A stretch of DNA of 64,000 nt, from positions 372,001 through 436,000 of the forward strand of contig CALYLX010000040.1 of NCBI GenBank assembly GCA_944990035.1, given 5' to 3'. Below the pieces are notes generated by a model. It ran no database searches, was not told the origin of the DNA, and was given only the letters and a program-made list of their open reading frames with translations. The position numbers and the translations under genes were made by a program. Source of the DNA: Clitopilus passeckerianus. Taxonomy: Eukaryota; Basidiomycota; Agaricomycetes; Agaricales; Entolomataceae. This document shows, one piece after another, positions 47,801 through 59,694 of this stretch. The first letter of the stretch is position 1; each line of letters starts with the position of its first letter.

Positions 47801-49013
47801 CTCTCCCGATGGCTCAAGACTTGCATCGGCATCAGATGACAACACAGTGCGGCTGTGGGATGGAAAGACGGGGGTGCATATCACCACCCTTGAAGGCCAT
47901 TCCAGTTCGGTCAAGGCTGTCGCATTCTCTCCCGATGGCTCAAGACTTGCATCGGCATCAGATGACAGCACAGTGCGGCTGTGGGATGGAAAGACGGGGG
48001 TGCATATCACCACCCTTGAAGGCCATTCCAGTTGGGTCAAGGCTGTCGCATTCTCTCCCGATGGCTCAAGACTTGCATCGGCATCAGATGACAACACAGT
48101 GCGGCTGTGGGATGGAAAGACGGGGGTGCATATCACCACCCTTGAAGGCCATTCCAGTTCGGTCAAGGCTGTCGCATTCTCTCCCGATGGCTCAAGACTT
48201 GCATCGGCATCTTCTGACAACACAGTGCGGCTGTGGGATGGAAAGACGGGGGTGCATATCACCACCCTTGAAGGCCATTCCAGTTGGGTCAATGCTGTCG
48301 CATTCTCTCCCGATGGCTCAAGACTTGCATCGGCATCAGATGACAGCACAGTGCGGCTGTGGGATGGAAAGACGGGGGTGCATATCACCACCCTTGAAGG
48401 CCATTCCAGTTGGGTCAAGGCTGTCGCATTCTCTCCCGATGGCTCAAGACTTGCATCGGCATCAGATGACAGCACAGTGCGGCTGTGGGATGGAAAGACG
48501 GGGGTGCATATCACCACCCTTGAAGGCCATTCCAGTTGGGTCAAGGCTGTCGCATTCTCTCCCGATGGCTCAAGACTTGCATCGGCATCCAGGGACAAGA
48601 CAGTGCGTCTATGGGATCATCAATACGCTTCCTGCATTATTTTCTCTGAAAACCATCTGGATTCAATCCAATCCCTTGCCATCTTCCCCGATATTTCCCT
48701 CTCATCTTTACCACCTGATTTGATGAACAACTCTGACATTGTTGGACCGAATCCTACTTCCTCTAAACCATCGGTTCATTCCATGCATGCAATGCTAACA
48801 GTACGCCGAAAGGATCCTTCCTTATCCGGCTTGATAGTGATAAAACTGCAAGCGGACGGGAAGTACCTCACCTTCCCCATCTGCTGGTTTCCGCCACATC
48901 TCAGTGTACTTGCAACTTCATTGGATCCTACCGGCACATTGATCGCAGTAGGTTGTACAGACGGACGTGTGGTTCTCCTTGACATATCTGCAGTACTAGT
49001 GTCTCTCCCTTGA
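44836..49013 (+). CDS. NACHT-WD40 STAND protein (NLR-like), copy A with ten WD40 repeats
   Basis: Three exons, 44836-45420, 45473-47077 and 47151-49013, encode 1,350 residues. Residues 1-195 are Ser/Pro-rich and lack a known effector domain, ending in GDMYVYSGTGNMTI. A conserved linker (LLNPISAAYDSYEADQRSKC) leads into a NACHT domain: Walker A GIAGIGKST (250-258), Walker B ILIVIDALDEC (~349-359), and the ITARPERHIR sensor block. A helical region with HHKSFPDFITNEDR follows. Ten WD40 units of exactly 42 residues occupy 811-1230, nearly identical except at unit positions 4, 5, 7, 23 and 25. A conserved ~120-residue tail closes the protein. Family knowledge: fungal NWD proteins such as HET-E/HET-D of Podospora sense non-self through such repeats and can trigger cell death. 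A role in allorecognition or immunity here is inference. Confidence 0.93.
47391..48650 (+). repeat. ten tandem 126-bp WD40 repeats, copy A
   Basis: Ten in-frame units of exactly 126 bp, each starting at a GGC codon of the GHS motif (47391 + 126n). Most units differ at only a few nucleotides, concentrated in the codons after GHS and in the SAS-x-D-x-T loop. The regular 3n period also keeps long open frames alive in other frames; these are artefacts. Confidence 0.95.
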
Positions 49014-49575
49014 ACTATTTCTGTCGTCTCGAACATTTGCCTCACTTCCATGCACCAGATATAATTTCATTTATACATATACCAGGATATCATATGCAGA
49101 CTATATTTAGGTATGCCTATACATGCTTTCTCCATTGACTACAGTTCTTTGTAAACCGATACAAATATGCCTGAATATTGACACTCCCGAATGTTTGTTG
49201 TCCTACAAACGTCACCGGTCTCAGAAACAACATGTTTATCATCGTCGCCGGTTTCAATTCAGCTCCCCGATAAAGGGAAGCCCAACTGGCTTCCCTTTTG
49301 GAAGCGGAGTAGTCGAATGAGAGACCTGGGATACCAGGCTTCGCTTCCTGCTATGAAGGCCGTGATGATGGCGGAGGCGGGAGAACGGGAATGGAGGGAC
49401 TTGCATGGACAATGCGCCTCAGGCGTGTGGTGGTGGAAGGAATACGTGATTGGTACAGCCATGTCCAAAACGAGTCGGGGGATAAGAGGCATCGGCTCAA
49501 AACTGAAAGCCGCAAGCTTCGTCATAATGTGACTTGATCCTATCCACCGAACGTCTGCCTTGCCGTTGATTTAAG
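49014..49575. other. conserved 3' flank of NLR copy A
   Basis: Nearly identical to 59,160-59,694 downstream of copy B, apart from one insertion near 49,265-49,300. It includes the presumed 3' UTR and a region (49,259-49,532) that is open on both strands in both copies. Substitutions between copies give no clear sign of which strand, if any, is coding. Confidence 0.5.
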
Positions 49576-49938
49576 ATGCTTGAACGAATTTTGGACATCG
49601 AGCTTCACAACGTCGCTGTCACCCTCTCAATATCTCCATACCACGACTTCCATCCCCTCCCATTCCAGCTTCCTCTATACCCGCCCTACGCTGCAGACCT
49701 CCCTTTAACGACCTTCAAAGGGCAAGGGCCCGCTACACCTTCGAGCAAGTCGGCAGAGTCCGTGCAGGACCTGCTCTCCCATTCTCATTCGTTCGCAAGT
49801 TCATGCTTGTTGAGTTACTCGTTGCCACCTGATGGACGTGGTGAAAATGCGTTGAACCGTGGAGAGAGGGGGGTCTGCGAGGCGGAACTCGACGAAAACT
49901 GTGCCATGTCGAACAACGTATCAATCTCCTCGCCATGA
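49576..49938 (+). pseudogene. downstream ORF of arm A, frameshifted
   Basis: Starts with an intact ATG (MLERILDIELHNVAVTLSIS ... PYHDFHPLPFQLPLYPP). After about residue 42 it shifts relative to arm B because a base is missing near 49,703, so the tail of this 120-codon frame is out of register with the arm-B frame FDDLQRARIRYTFEQVGRVR. No family recognised. Plus strand, about 560 bp after the NLR stop. Confidence 0.4.
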
Positions 49939-50399
49939 ATGCAGGGAGCATGAAGCCTGATGCACGAACGCGATGTCGACGGGAACTGGTTCGTTAGCTC
50001 ATGGTTTCCAATTCAGATGCGGCAGAGGTAGGGTGTAGGAGATGGGGAGGTCAAGCCAAGCGGTCTAAGCTGACGTAGTGCTAATCAATAATGTCCTCCT
50101 GTATTCCGGCAGACAAATGTTCCCTAAATCAATTAATTGAGTAGGCGAGCTTGCTTGTGCTGGTCAAAGTCTCGGGTGAAGACTGTTCTTTGGGGGTGGT
50201 GAATACTAATAGAGACCGTCGGAATGGTAGCTGGCAGGGAAATGGTGTCATGATGGCGTAAGGTCGACATGCGGATCGAGGCTCTTCTGTGAAGGACCGG
50301 TATCGTCGTCTGAGGGTGGGTAGAACCACGAATCAGAGAGTGTCGCAGACCAGAAGGCGACGCAAGCATTGACAGAGAATTCGGCGCAATCTCCTTAGT

Positions 50400-53300
50400 T
50401 TGGCCAAGCTTGAAGCTCCAGTTACCTCGTAGTTACTGGGGGAAAGCTGGTTGTGAGGTTGAACTTGGTGATCCGCCGGATGAAGAAGGCGAAGAAACGT
50501 TTGCGATCAAGGAGATGGATGGAGAGCTGGTACGTGAAGCCCAATCCCGTTCTGGAGCCAAATTCCCGACCTCCATCAAGGGCTTTGAGGAAGCAAGAAT
50601 CTCGAAAGAACTCCGATGTCCCTAGCAATGCCGGATGAAGCGACAGGCTCGTTGCAACTTCTGGCCAGTGCTCCCACTGCTCCTGCTCCTGCTGTTGATG
50701 AACCTCCAACGCGGACTCCCCTCCCGAACCGTCCTTCCTCTACTTCGTCTAACACAGCTGGTGCGGCTGCCATCGCAGCCTCGAATGCAAGACTTGAAGA
50801 TTTACGATCTGAGGGGAATATAGAGTTGGTCGGTTCTCGAGGGCCGATATCCAAACTGTCGAAGTCAAAGCCTGGTTGACCATAACTTCCTTCGCCATTT
50901 CCTCCCTCCCTCCCTCCCTCCCTTAGCTCAGTCATACCGGTATACAAACGCCACTCCCAGCTTCAGCCAAAGCTACGACGATCGTCCGTAATGCGCATGA
51001 TGCGCCGCCTCCAGTACAACTTCTTCCTTCTTTCCTCCCGACTCGCCGTCCTCCTCCTCCTTTGAACCTCCCCGAACGCTTCTTCTCATCACCCTTCAAG
51101 ACCTCCATCCCTTCCATACATCTGAACGGCGAAGCCAACCCAACCCATCCCAGTTCCAGCTCCCAAAATTTCCCTTTACACCCACCTCCACCAACCCAAC
51201 CCGCCGCTGGTACCCGTGAACGAGAGCGGCGAGGAACCAACAACCCATAAATCCAAAGTTGAGGTGGGCCGTTCACCGAGAATGGAGGCAGCTTCATCGG
51301 TTTTCTTGTTCTTCGTCTTCTCCGCCTTGACGGACGGCGATAGAGGCGTGGGCAACTCCTTAGCATCTGGATTCTGCCGTTCCAGCTCTCGTCGTGAAGA
51401 GGGAGAGGGGAAGGGGAAGGGAGGTGGGCAAGGAGGGATGAAGAATGCACGTAGGGACTAAGAGACGGGAGGAGTTCGAGGCTGAGGTCCAGATTCGATT
51501 TCTTCTTCACTCTCGTAGAATGCCTTAACGCACGAGGGTTGGTGGTGTTTGAAGACGAAGGAGTCCCGAAGGCGGAATGTGACCTGGGCAGGACGGTCAT
51601 TAAATTGAGCGAGAAATTCGAAGGAGAAACTTACGAAGCTACTGGTTTTCTCCTTTTCTAAAACGTTTACCTTCGTCACGAGATTAACGCCTCCGCCCGT
51701 CCTGTTTGCATGGACTGTCGCGGAGTTGATAAAGACGACGTGATTGCCTTCTTGAAGTGTAGTTGTACTCTCTCCCGTTCTCGTCATAAAGAGCAACACC
51801 TTCCAAACCGCTCACAGTGGTGAAATTTTGGCAGGCCTCAGTAGTGCGGATCGGTTCGAAGGATAGTTTGGGGAGGGAGGTGGCCCAGAGGTGGATATGG
51901 CATGTGCGCGGGGATGGTGTAGATGCTGCATCAACCTCCTCGTCCCCTCAACCACCACCAGGCTTCCCTTCCCCTTTTCGCCTTTCCATACCCTCTCTCC
52001 TCCGCCTGTCTCCCTCTCATAACCTCAACACGACAAAGGTCATTTGTGCGTCAAAGCTCCGAGCAAGCCGGTATCGGTGGAAGCGCAGGTAGCCATGATA
52101 TCGAGCAACTCCCGGTATCTCCTCCGTTCACAGGATCATAGTCACGGTCATCCAGGTACGGCACCAGCCTCCACCTGGAGAAGTGGCGAAACCAGTTGGA
52201 CCACGGAGGGAGATCGTTTCGTAAGGGGTTTGAGATGTCGTTCCTTCCTTCCTTCTGCCGAAGCCAGAAACCACTGCCAACAAGGTGCAACGTCGCGTCC
52301 TCTTCCTCATCCTCGTCCTGCCCCAACGTCAAAGGACAGGCTAGTGCATGGGCCCCGAAGCCTGTTGCATGAACGGCCAACAAGCAGGGGCTAGTTCATT
52401 AGCTCCTGCTCTCCGGATTCGAATCTAGCGGCGGTAGGGTGATGTATCGGGGTCAATGATACCAGCCGAAGAAAAGGTCGAGTCGTGTCCTCCATACGAG
52501 CAACGACTCCCCAATAGGTATTGGAGTTGACATGGGGGTAGTAGCCAGTAACGTACCCCTCCAGTCGAGGCCACCAGAACCCGGGCAGATGTATATCCTC
52601 CCCATAAGTCGAGAAGATGTACTGGTTAACACCGGCTGCGGCGAGGCGGATACACACGAGACCACCTGAGGTAGTAGAAGTTAGGCTCTGTGGAAATGGT
52701 GTCGTGGTGGGGTGGGGTGGATTGGGATATGGAGGGAGTGCCTGCAGCGCAATGGACTACGACCGTTTCTCGCCGGGCGTGACTGGGTTGAGGTAATAAG
52801 TTCTTGATGATCCTTGCTAGTTCTTATAGGCCTATCATCCTAGTAGCATGGGACTGACGAGGCCTAGGTCACCTAGTGGGGAGCGATGAAGTCCTCATGC
52901 GATCCAGAGCTGCGTGTTTGTGCGGATGTTTATTCTCGTCGCAGAGAATACATCGAGGTGGTGCTGGTCGAAGCTCGCTTGAAGCGTGCTTTGGGAAAGC
53001 GTGGACGACAATAACAAGTTCTGGAGTGTCGTTTTGGAGCGGGGTATGTGGGGTGGCGGCGGCTGGGGTAGGGTTCACTGGACGTGCCGCGAAACTTGCA
53101 ACTTGCAGATATATCTTGTCCCTTGGACCGACAGCAGAATGGTCAACTGTTGCCTGCACCAGTTGGAGAGGGCGCAAAGTGGTATATATGCGCTCAGTGG
53201 CTTGTGAGCTTGTGCCCGCCGGTCTGGTGGATGGGAGGGAAAGGTGGCCATCGACGGAGACGAGGTGGATGCGGAGCTGTTTTGTGTAGCTCGAACGACG

Positions 53301-53670
53301 CGGGTTGGGTTGACCTTTTCCTGGGAGCATATCGTCAGTTGTTTGTTCTTTTGGTTATTCAAGAGAAGATGGCAAGGGAAAGACGAGGGGGGAGAACGAA
53401 GGAGTGCAGGAAGCATGTATGAGAAAATTGAGGGAAAAGAAATGTACCTGCACATATCCGTCAAGATTCCTGCCCAGCTGGGTGCCCACAACAAGTGCCT
53501 GTCGTTCCTCTTCATGCTGTCCATGGATACGAAGACGGATGGTTCCGAGTGGTGGTCATCACGAGGGAAGCAAGTAGTACCTTCAAGTGACGACATAGTC
53601 AACAATCTGGTAAGAGGAAGGAGAAGGAATGCGTACCATGAATATCCACATTTGTGCAAAGAACAATCTG
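50400..53670 (-). pseudogene. decayed multi-exon minus-strand locus, arm A
   Basis: Coding-like pieces on the minus strand: MDSMKRNDRHLLWAPSWAGI near 53,540; QLRIHLVSVDGHLSLPSTRP to PPRCILCDENKHPHK (53,330-52,869); YGEDIHLPGFWWPRLEGYVT (52,657-52,391); HVVFINSATVHANRTGGGVN (51,799-51,458). Apparent introns of ~140 nt start GTACAT and end in CAG, for example near 53,450-53,320. One frame has a stop just after the segment GPQPRTPPVS (near 51,460), where arm B has a sense codon. No domain recognised. The proline-rich plus-strand frames at 50,616-51,250 are an alternative reading that cannot be excluded. Confidence 0.35.
50901..50922 (+). repeat. (CCTC)n microsatellite
   Basis: Five to six CCTC units in a row in non-coding sequence of arm A. 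Confidence 0.85.
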
Positions 53671-54350
53671 AATATGGATTTGAGGTATTCAAGATATTTC
53701 CCGCAATGCTAGTAGTACGATTTCATAGCCAGCGTTTAGTGAACAGTAGCCTTGGCTCATTTTGGGTTGGCGGAAAGAGGGAAAGCGTCCGTTTACATCT
53801 ATTTGTCCCGACCTTCCAAGAACTTTGCTCCAAACTCCTTGGTCGTTTTCTTGGTCATTTCCACACCTGGAATCAGCTCTCAACTGACTTTCTCACAACG
53901 AGTGCATTAGTATTCCTCGCTGGCGTTTATTCTACTCTAGAGTACGGGAGATCGCGGTCCACCACCACCAGTGCATGGCTCTGCAGATGAAAGCAGCCCA
54001 ATTGCACCAACGCCGCTTCGCCGAAGACCAACCGAAGGGCAAGGATAAGTGGACTTGCAGGAAAGGCCGCGGGGGTGTGATGTAGAAGTCGACGAATATG
54101 CATTGCTCTGCAGCAATACACTTCGTATTCGGACAGTTGTCGCACCTGCGCTCCCTGGCGACATTCTGCACGCCTGGAATTACTCCAAACGACGGACAAG
54201 AGTCCAAATTGCTGCTTGAAGACCTACAGCATTGCTTTCTACTTCTCGCATTCAGGGAGAAACACTCTTTCGAGGTTGTGGGGGCCATGGTACGTATCTT
54301 AGTCTGTTTGCTAGATTCGTTACTGACAGGAACTCTTCACAGATACCATT
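53671..54350. other. junction between arm A and the next locus
   Basis: 680 bp. Open frames on both strands (53,932-54,288 minus, 118 codons; 54,098-54,466 plus, 122 codons) overlap each other and neither has support. The plus-strand one could be a 5' exon of the broken gene that follows. Confidence 0.35.
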
Positions 54351-55254
54351 ATGAACCTCGCGGGGAACCCAATGAATCCTGGGGACCAAGCTATCAGGCC
54401 CCGAGCTGGCACAGAACACGAACCATCGCAGATCGGAGGTCTAACGATGCCTGTTGTCGAGTGTGAGCATGGTTATGGTAAGCATTAACTTAACCTAATT
54501 CAAATGGTCGACTTACGGTGTACTGCCTTACAGGGCTCTGCAACTTTTGGGCGAAGAACAACCAACCAAGCCGTATCGTGAAGTCATCAGGAATTCGGAA
54601 AGCAGAGAGGATTTCACAAAAGACCCCGACTCGTCCATCCGACACCCCAAGCCACGAGGAAATCAAGAAACTCATTTTCAATATCCTGCAAAGCAGTCGT
54701 GGAGCGGAGATATTCGACAGAATCCTCAACGATATTGCGGAATGGATTTCTGTACGTAGGACCTACATTCATTACCTCTAACACGACAACTTACACTTGT
54801 ACCTATCTTCTAGATTCCGCAAGCAAAACAAGCCAACAGTACAACATCAATTGCTCCCTCGGGGGGCGTGATAAAGCTGCTCATAACGTTGCGAATCCTT
54901 ACGTGGCGGAAAGGCTGTTTCGGGAGTTTGAGGCGAGCAGTGAGGAGGTTGTGGCTAAAGACGAAGATATGGCAGCCTCTGAGAGGAGTAGGGACGGGAC
55001 CTCAGGTTTTACTTTGGCGTTCCAGACGTATTAAGGGAACAGGTTGCTGAGAGGGTGAGGAGGGTTACTGAAAGCAGGTAAGGTCTTCTTCTATAAGCCG
55101 GTGTGATATGGGTACTGATACCGATTTGGATAGGTTTCCCGTGGCTGAGTCGCGTATGAAGACACTCGCCGGGAAATCCAACCGTGGATGCCTCGAGGAC
55201 GCGTCAGAAGATCTTCGCCTTGCAACTGGTGCGGCGTATCAAGACATATCCTGA
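54351..55254 (+). pseudogene. hypothetical gene with two frameshifts
   Basis: A spliced model starts at ATG 54351: exons 54351-54477, 54534-54751, 54814-55077, 55134-55254. Exons 1 and 2 join cleanly and encode VECEHGYGLCNFWAKNNQPS and HEEIKKLIFNILQSSRGAEI. Exon 3 starts in frame, moves to another frame after a run of six G (54861-54866; then DKAAHNVANPYVAERLFREF) and again near 54,990-54,998 (then LRFYFGVPDVLREQVAERV). Exon 4 ends ATGAAYQDIS-stop at 55,252. Two single-base losses would explain it. No family recognised. Not duplicated in arm B as far as the window shows. Confidence 0.4.
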
Positions 55255-55993
55255 ATCCCGGAGAGAAGTCGCCATGATGACTCTCTTATGAGTTTCTCGT
55301 TATTACAGCACCTCTTTCAGAAAGCTGTACGCGTTGGGCACCCGACTTGGGCTCGAAAATAGGTTACGTTGATGCCGACAAGCGTATTCCCATACAGTGG
55401 CCTGGTCATTGTTCAAAAAATACTTGTGCTTCTGTCCGTAAGTACTTGTCTAGTTGCTGGTTCATGGATCGCACGCTAACCATTTATTCCCTCAGATTTC
55501 ATAGCTCAAGATTTCCTTAACAATATTCGCATTTAGGCCAGATGCTTCTCCGGCACTGAAGAGGCAAATCTTCGGACCTGCCTCGCATCCCTACCCTTCC
55601 CATCATCCATCCGCTACGTGAAAGCTTGTGAAATATTCCACACCACGATTCTATTCTACAACCACGCAGCCAGATTTCAGGGAGACTTCAACAAACCTTG
55701 ACCTATTCCTCGCAGCCTTTCATCCATTTAACTAGTTCCTCCTTCGTCTCATTTATCCTTTTTTCGGTATCATACTACTCATTATTCGCATCTGGGCTGC
55801 GGTCGGAATATACAATATATATAATATAAGCCAGAAGTTGTGAGGTCGACGATCAAGAGACGATCGATTTGATCAACTCAGGTTGACGGAGGCTTGAGTT
55901 GGGCTTGAGCTTGAAGCTTGAGGTTGGGCGCTTATCTGAGTACCTCAGCGTTTCCATCAACGAGCATCTTGATTCCCTACACGGTTCACCATC
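55255..55993. other. intergenic, promoter of NLR copy B
   Basis: 739 bp. AT-rich near 55,805-55,830 (ATATATAATATAAG). No gene seen. Weak or no similarity to the upstream region of copy A. Confidence 0.5.
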
Positions 55994-58900
55994 ATGCCCA
56001 AGTTTTCCCGTCATTTCCCTTTTGTCAAGGCGGGACCCAAAGATGACCAAGCCAGCAGATCCCCAGCACCGTTTACGGGTACACCCTCATCAGGAAGGGC
56101 CCAGACTCTAACGAGTCGCTCTGAAATACCTCTGCCGCAGAATGCATGTCAACGATCCGTCGCAGATGTCTCAAGTTCCTCAAACGAACCAGTCTCTCGT
56201 CCAATTCCTGGCCCTCATATTAACTCGACGTTCACGAAGAGCCGGCTAGCCGCTAAGGGAGACATCAACATAACAAACGTACTCAAGGTCAATCCCGATA
56301 CGCCGACATTGGTAAGTATTCCGTCCAAAATAACATTTCTTGGTATCGCTAACGGGGAGTAGGTCCACCTGAAGGACCTTCTTAATCCAATCAGCGCAGC
56401 ATACGACTCTTACGAAGCGGACCAACGATCCAAATGCTTCGAAAATACCCGCGTAGAGCTACTGAACAACATTGAGGAATGGTTCAGTGGCAGTGGCGAT
56501 CAACCGCCGATATACGTGCTGGACGGAATAGCTGGCATTGGGAAATCCACAATTGCACAGACGGTGGCTGAGCGAGCTGCTAGGCTAGGTCTGCTCGGCG
56601 CCAGCTTCTTCTTCACGAGGAATGAGGCAGAACGAATGATAGCAAAGTATTTCTTCCCGACTATCGCATACGACCTTGCTTGTTGCAACGAAACATTCGC
56701 TCGCCAGATCACCGAGGCAGTTGAGCAGGACCCGAAGGCCGCGCACAAGAGTATCCAGCAGCAGCTACAGCTTCTCATTCTCTCTCCGCTTCGAACTGTG
56801 TTATCTCAGAAGGAACTCCCCATCCTTGTTGTCATTGATGCACTCGACGAATGTAAAGACGATGAAGCCATACTCCTCTTGACCCTTCTTGCCCAACATA
56901 TCCATCTCCTACCTCGGCTCAGAATCTTCATTTCTGCTCGCCCCGAAAGGCACATCCGAAAGGTCCTAGAAAAGGACAGCAACCATGAACTTTTTCGTTT
57001 ACACGACATCGACGACGCAGTGGTACAGACTGATATTCGTCAATACTTATCCATCTCATTATCACCCGAGCGTGTCCAGGATGTCTTCCCGGATCGTCAG
57101 CCACCATGGCAACCCAGTACAAAAGACATGGATATGTTGTGTGGGATTGCAGGGAAGCTCTTCATCATCGCATCCACTGCAACAAAATTTATTCTGGATG
57201 ATCGGGGGTTGGGACCAGAGGGGCAGCTCTCATGCATTCTTGATGGCGTCTCCACTAAAGACTACACTGGTGCAGAACAAATAGACGTGATGGATAGGTT
57301 CTATATTCAGATCGTCCGCGCTGCTGCCCCTCCTAAACTCACCAGACTCTGGATCGATCGGTATCAAACGGTCGTCGGAGCAATCATTGTGCTCCAAACC
57401 CCGTTACCTTGTCAGACTCTAGCCCGGTTACTTCATACAAACCCCGAAATAACTGCCACTTCTATCAAGGAAACCTTGGTGCGGCTTCATTCTCTAGTTG
57501 CGCCTACTGGTGCCGGTGAGAACCTGACATTTCGGGTACATCACAAATCATTCCCCGATTTCATCACAAATGAAGGTCGTATCAAACGCTCAATGAGCCA
57601 TCCAGAGACGGATCCCTCAACTGTTGTGCCCTCGTTGCTTATAGATGCAAAGGAGCATCATCTGCGGTTGGCAAAGGCATGCTTCCATGTAATGGATAGA
57701 AATTTGAAACGGAACATAGCCAACCTCTCTCCTGAGGAATGGTATAAAGACAAGGCCGACATCCCCCATCTCACACAGCAGGTTATTTCGGATGAGCTTG
57801 CGTATGCTGTCACACATTGGTCCTCCCACCTACACGCTGCAAGATGCGGTGCACATGGAGCTGCGAGTGACCTCATGGGCTGGGCCACCAAACACATGCT
57901 CGAGTGGCTTGAGGCGATGTGCATCCTAGATAACATTGGGAAGACGTATGAAATGTTGGAGAACGCCCTTGGCACCATAGTAAGTAATACATTACGAATT
58001 CGGCTGACTGAATTTATCACGGATTGCAAAATACTAATTGACCACGTCACAGGAGGCTCATGCCGGGGGCTGGTCAGAGGAGAGAAGGATCCAAGAGTTA
58101 CTCTCTGACGCTAGTCGATTCGTGCTGCAAAGTGGAGAAACTCTCAAGTTGTCACCAATGCACGTGTATTGGTCGGGCTTGCCATTTGTACCCAGCAGAT
58201 CAGCAATATCTAGGATGTACCGAGAAGCGATCAACGCAAGGGTTCTAGCTGGGATTCAAGAACAGTGGGATTATGCACTTCTTACCATGACGGGCCACTC
58301 CAATGGGGTCAATGCTGTCGCATTCTCCCCCAATGGCTCAAGACTTGCATCGGCATCCTGGGACAAGACAGTGCGGCTGTGGGATGGAAAGACGGGGGTG
58401 CATATCACCACCCTTGAAGGCCATTCCAATTGGGTCAATGCTGTTGCATTCTCTCCCGATGGCTCAAGACTGGCATCGGCATCAGATGACAACACAGTGC
58501 GGCTGTGGGATGGAAAGACAGGGGTGCATATCACCACCCTTGAAGGCCATTCCGATTCGGTCAATGCTGTCGCATTCTCCCCCAATGGCTCAAGACTTGC
58601 ATCGGCATCCTGGGACAACACAGTGCGGCTGTGGGATGGAAAGACGGGGGTGCATATCACCACCCTTGAAGGCCATTCCAATTGGGTCAATGCTGTTGCA
58701 TTCTCTCCCGATGGCTCAAGACTTGCATCGGCATCAGGTGATAAGACCGTGCGGCTGTGGGATCATCAATACGCTTCCTGCTTTGTATTCTCTGAAAGCC
58801 ATCTGGATTCAATTCAATCCCTTGCCATCTTCCCCGATATTTCCCTCTCATCTTTACCACCTGATTTGATCAACAACTCTGACATTGTTGGTCCAAATCC

Positions 58901-59159
58901 TACTTCCTCGAAATCATCGGTTTATTCCATGCATGCAATGCTAACAGTACGCCGGAATGATCCTTCCTTGTCCGGCTTGATAGTGATAAAACTGCAAGCG
59001 GACGGGAAGTACCTCACCTTCCCCATCTGCTGGTTTCCGCCACATCTTGATGTACGCACAACATCGCTGGATCCTACCGGTACATTGGTTGCGGTGGGTT
59101 GTGAAGATGGACGTGTGCTTCTCCTTGACATATCTGCAGTACTAGTGTCTCTCCCTTGA
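55994..59159 (+). CDS. NACHT-WD40 STAND protein (NLR-like), copy B with four WD40 repeats
   Basis: Exons 55994-56311, 56363-57979 and 58053-59159 encode 1,013 residues, with the same intron positions as copy A. Residues 1-106 are a shorter, clearly diverged version of the Ser/Pro-rich N-terminus (starts MPKFSRHFPF; copy A MPKLSALFRK). From exon 2 on the two proteins are close: Walker A GIAGIGKST (161-169), Walker B LVVIDALDEC, SARPERHIRK sensor, HHKSFPDFITNEGR. Four WD40 units lie at 726-893, against ten in copy A, followed by the same C-terminal tail. The NACHT part has four more residues than copy A, mainly HTNPEITA near the winged-helix region. No stop or frameshift interrupts it, so both paralogs look functional. 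A non-self recognition role is inferred from the family. Confidence 0.93.
58293..58796 (+). repeat. four tandem 126-bp WD40 repeats, copy B
   Basis: Four in-frame 126-bp units. Units 2 and 4 share GHSNWV, units 1 and 3 share the SPNG and SASWD variants, giving an alternating pattern that suggests duplication of a two-unit block. Confidence 0.93.
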
Positions 59160-59694
59160 ACTATTTCTGTCATCTCGAACATCTGCCTCACTTCTATGCA
59201 CCAGATATAATTTCATTTATACATATACCAGGATATCATATGCACACTATATTTAGGTATGCCTATACATTCTTTCTCCATTGACTACAGTTCTTTGTAA
59301 ACCGATACAAATATGCTTGAGTATTGACACTCCTGAATGTTTCTCGTCCGACAAATGTCACCGGTCTCAGAAACAACATGTTTATCATTCCCGCCAGTTT
59401 CAATTCAGCTCCCCTTGTGGAAGCGGAGTAGTTGAATGAGAGACCTGGGATACCAGGCTTCGCTTCCCGTTATGAAGGCCGTGGTGATCGCGGAGGCGGG
59501 AGAACGGGAACGGAGGGACTTGCATGGACAATGTGCCTTAGGCGTGTGGTGGTGGAGGGTATACATGATTGGTACAGCCATGTCCAAAACGAGTCGGGGG
59601 AGAAGAGGCACCGGCTCAAAATTGAAAGCTGCAAGCTTCGTCATAATGTGACTTGATCCTATCCACCAAACGTCTGCCTTGCCGTTGATTTAAG
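59160..59694. other. conserved 3' flank of NLR copy B
   Basis: Counterpart of 49,014-49,575, very similar base for base. It lacks a stretch present in arm A near 49,265-49,300. Confidence 0.5.

Larger units (their letters stand above)
44836..53670. repeat. tandem segmental duplication, arm A
   Basis: Contains NLR copy A, its conserved 3' flank, a broken 120-codon ORF and a decayed minus-strand locus, in the same order and orientation as arm B from 55,994. Similarity is very high from 45,473 to about 50,420 (against 56,363 to 60,540), then weaker but collinear to beyond 52,100 (against 62,400), with related blocks to 53,600. Confidence 0.8.

Noticed and set aside
47354..48723. Long open frames antisense to (414 codons) and in the +2 frame of (430 codons) the WD40 repeats of copy A
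   Set aside because: They are produced by the 126-bp period, which is a multiple of three. The products are repetitive with no domain, and the NACHT-WD40 frame explains the sequence.
49259..49532. 88-codon minus-strand ORF (MTKLAAF...) and plus-strand ORF conserved in both duplication arms
   Set aside because: Differences between arms are a mix of silent and replacement changes on either strand, so selection for coding is not evident; the region is probably UTR.
55800..55830. AT-rich ATATATAATATAAG tract as a replication origin
   Set aside because: Too short and no other origin features; more likely promoter sequence of NLR copy B.
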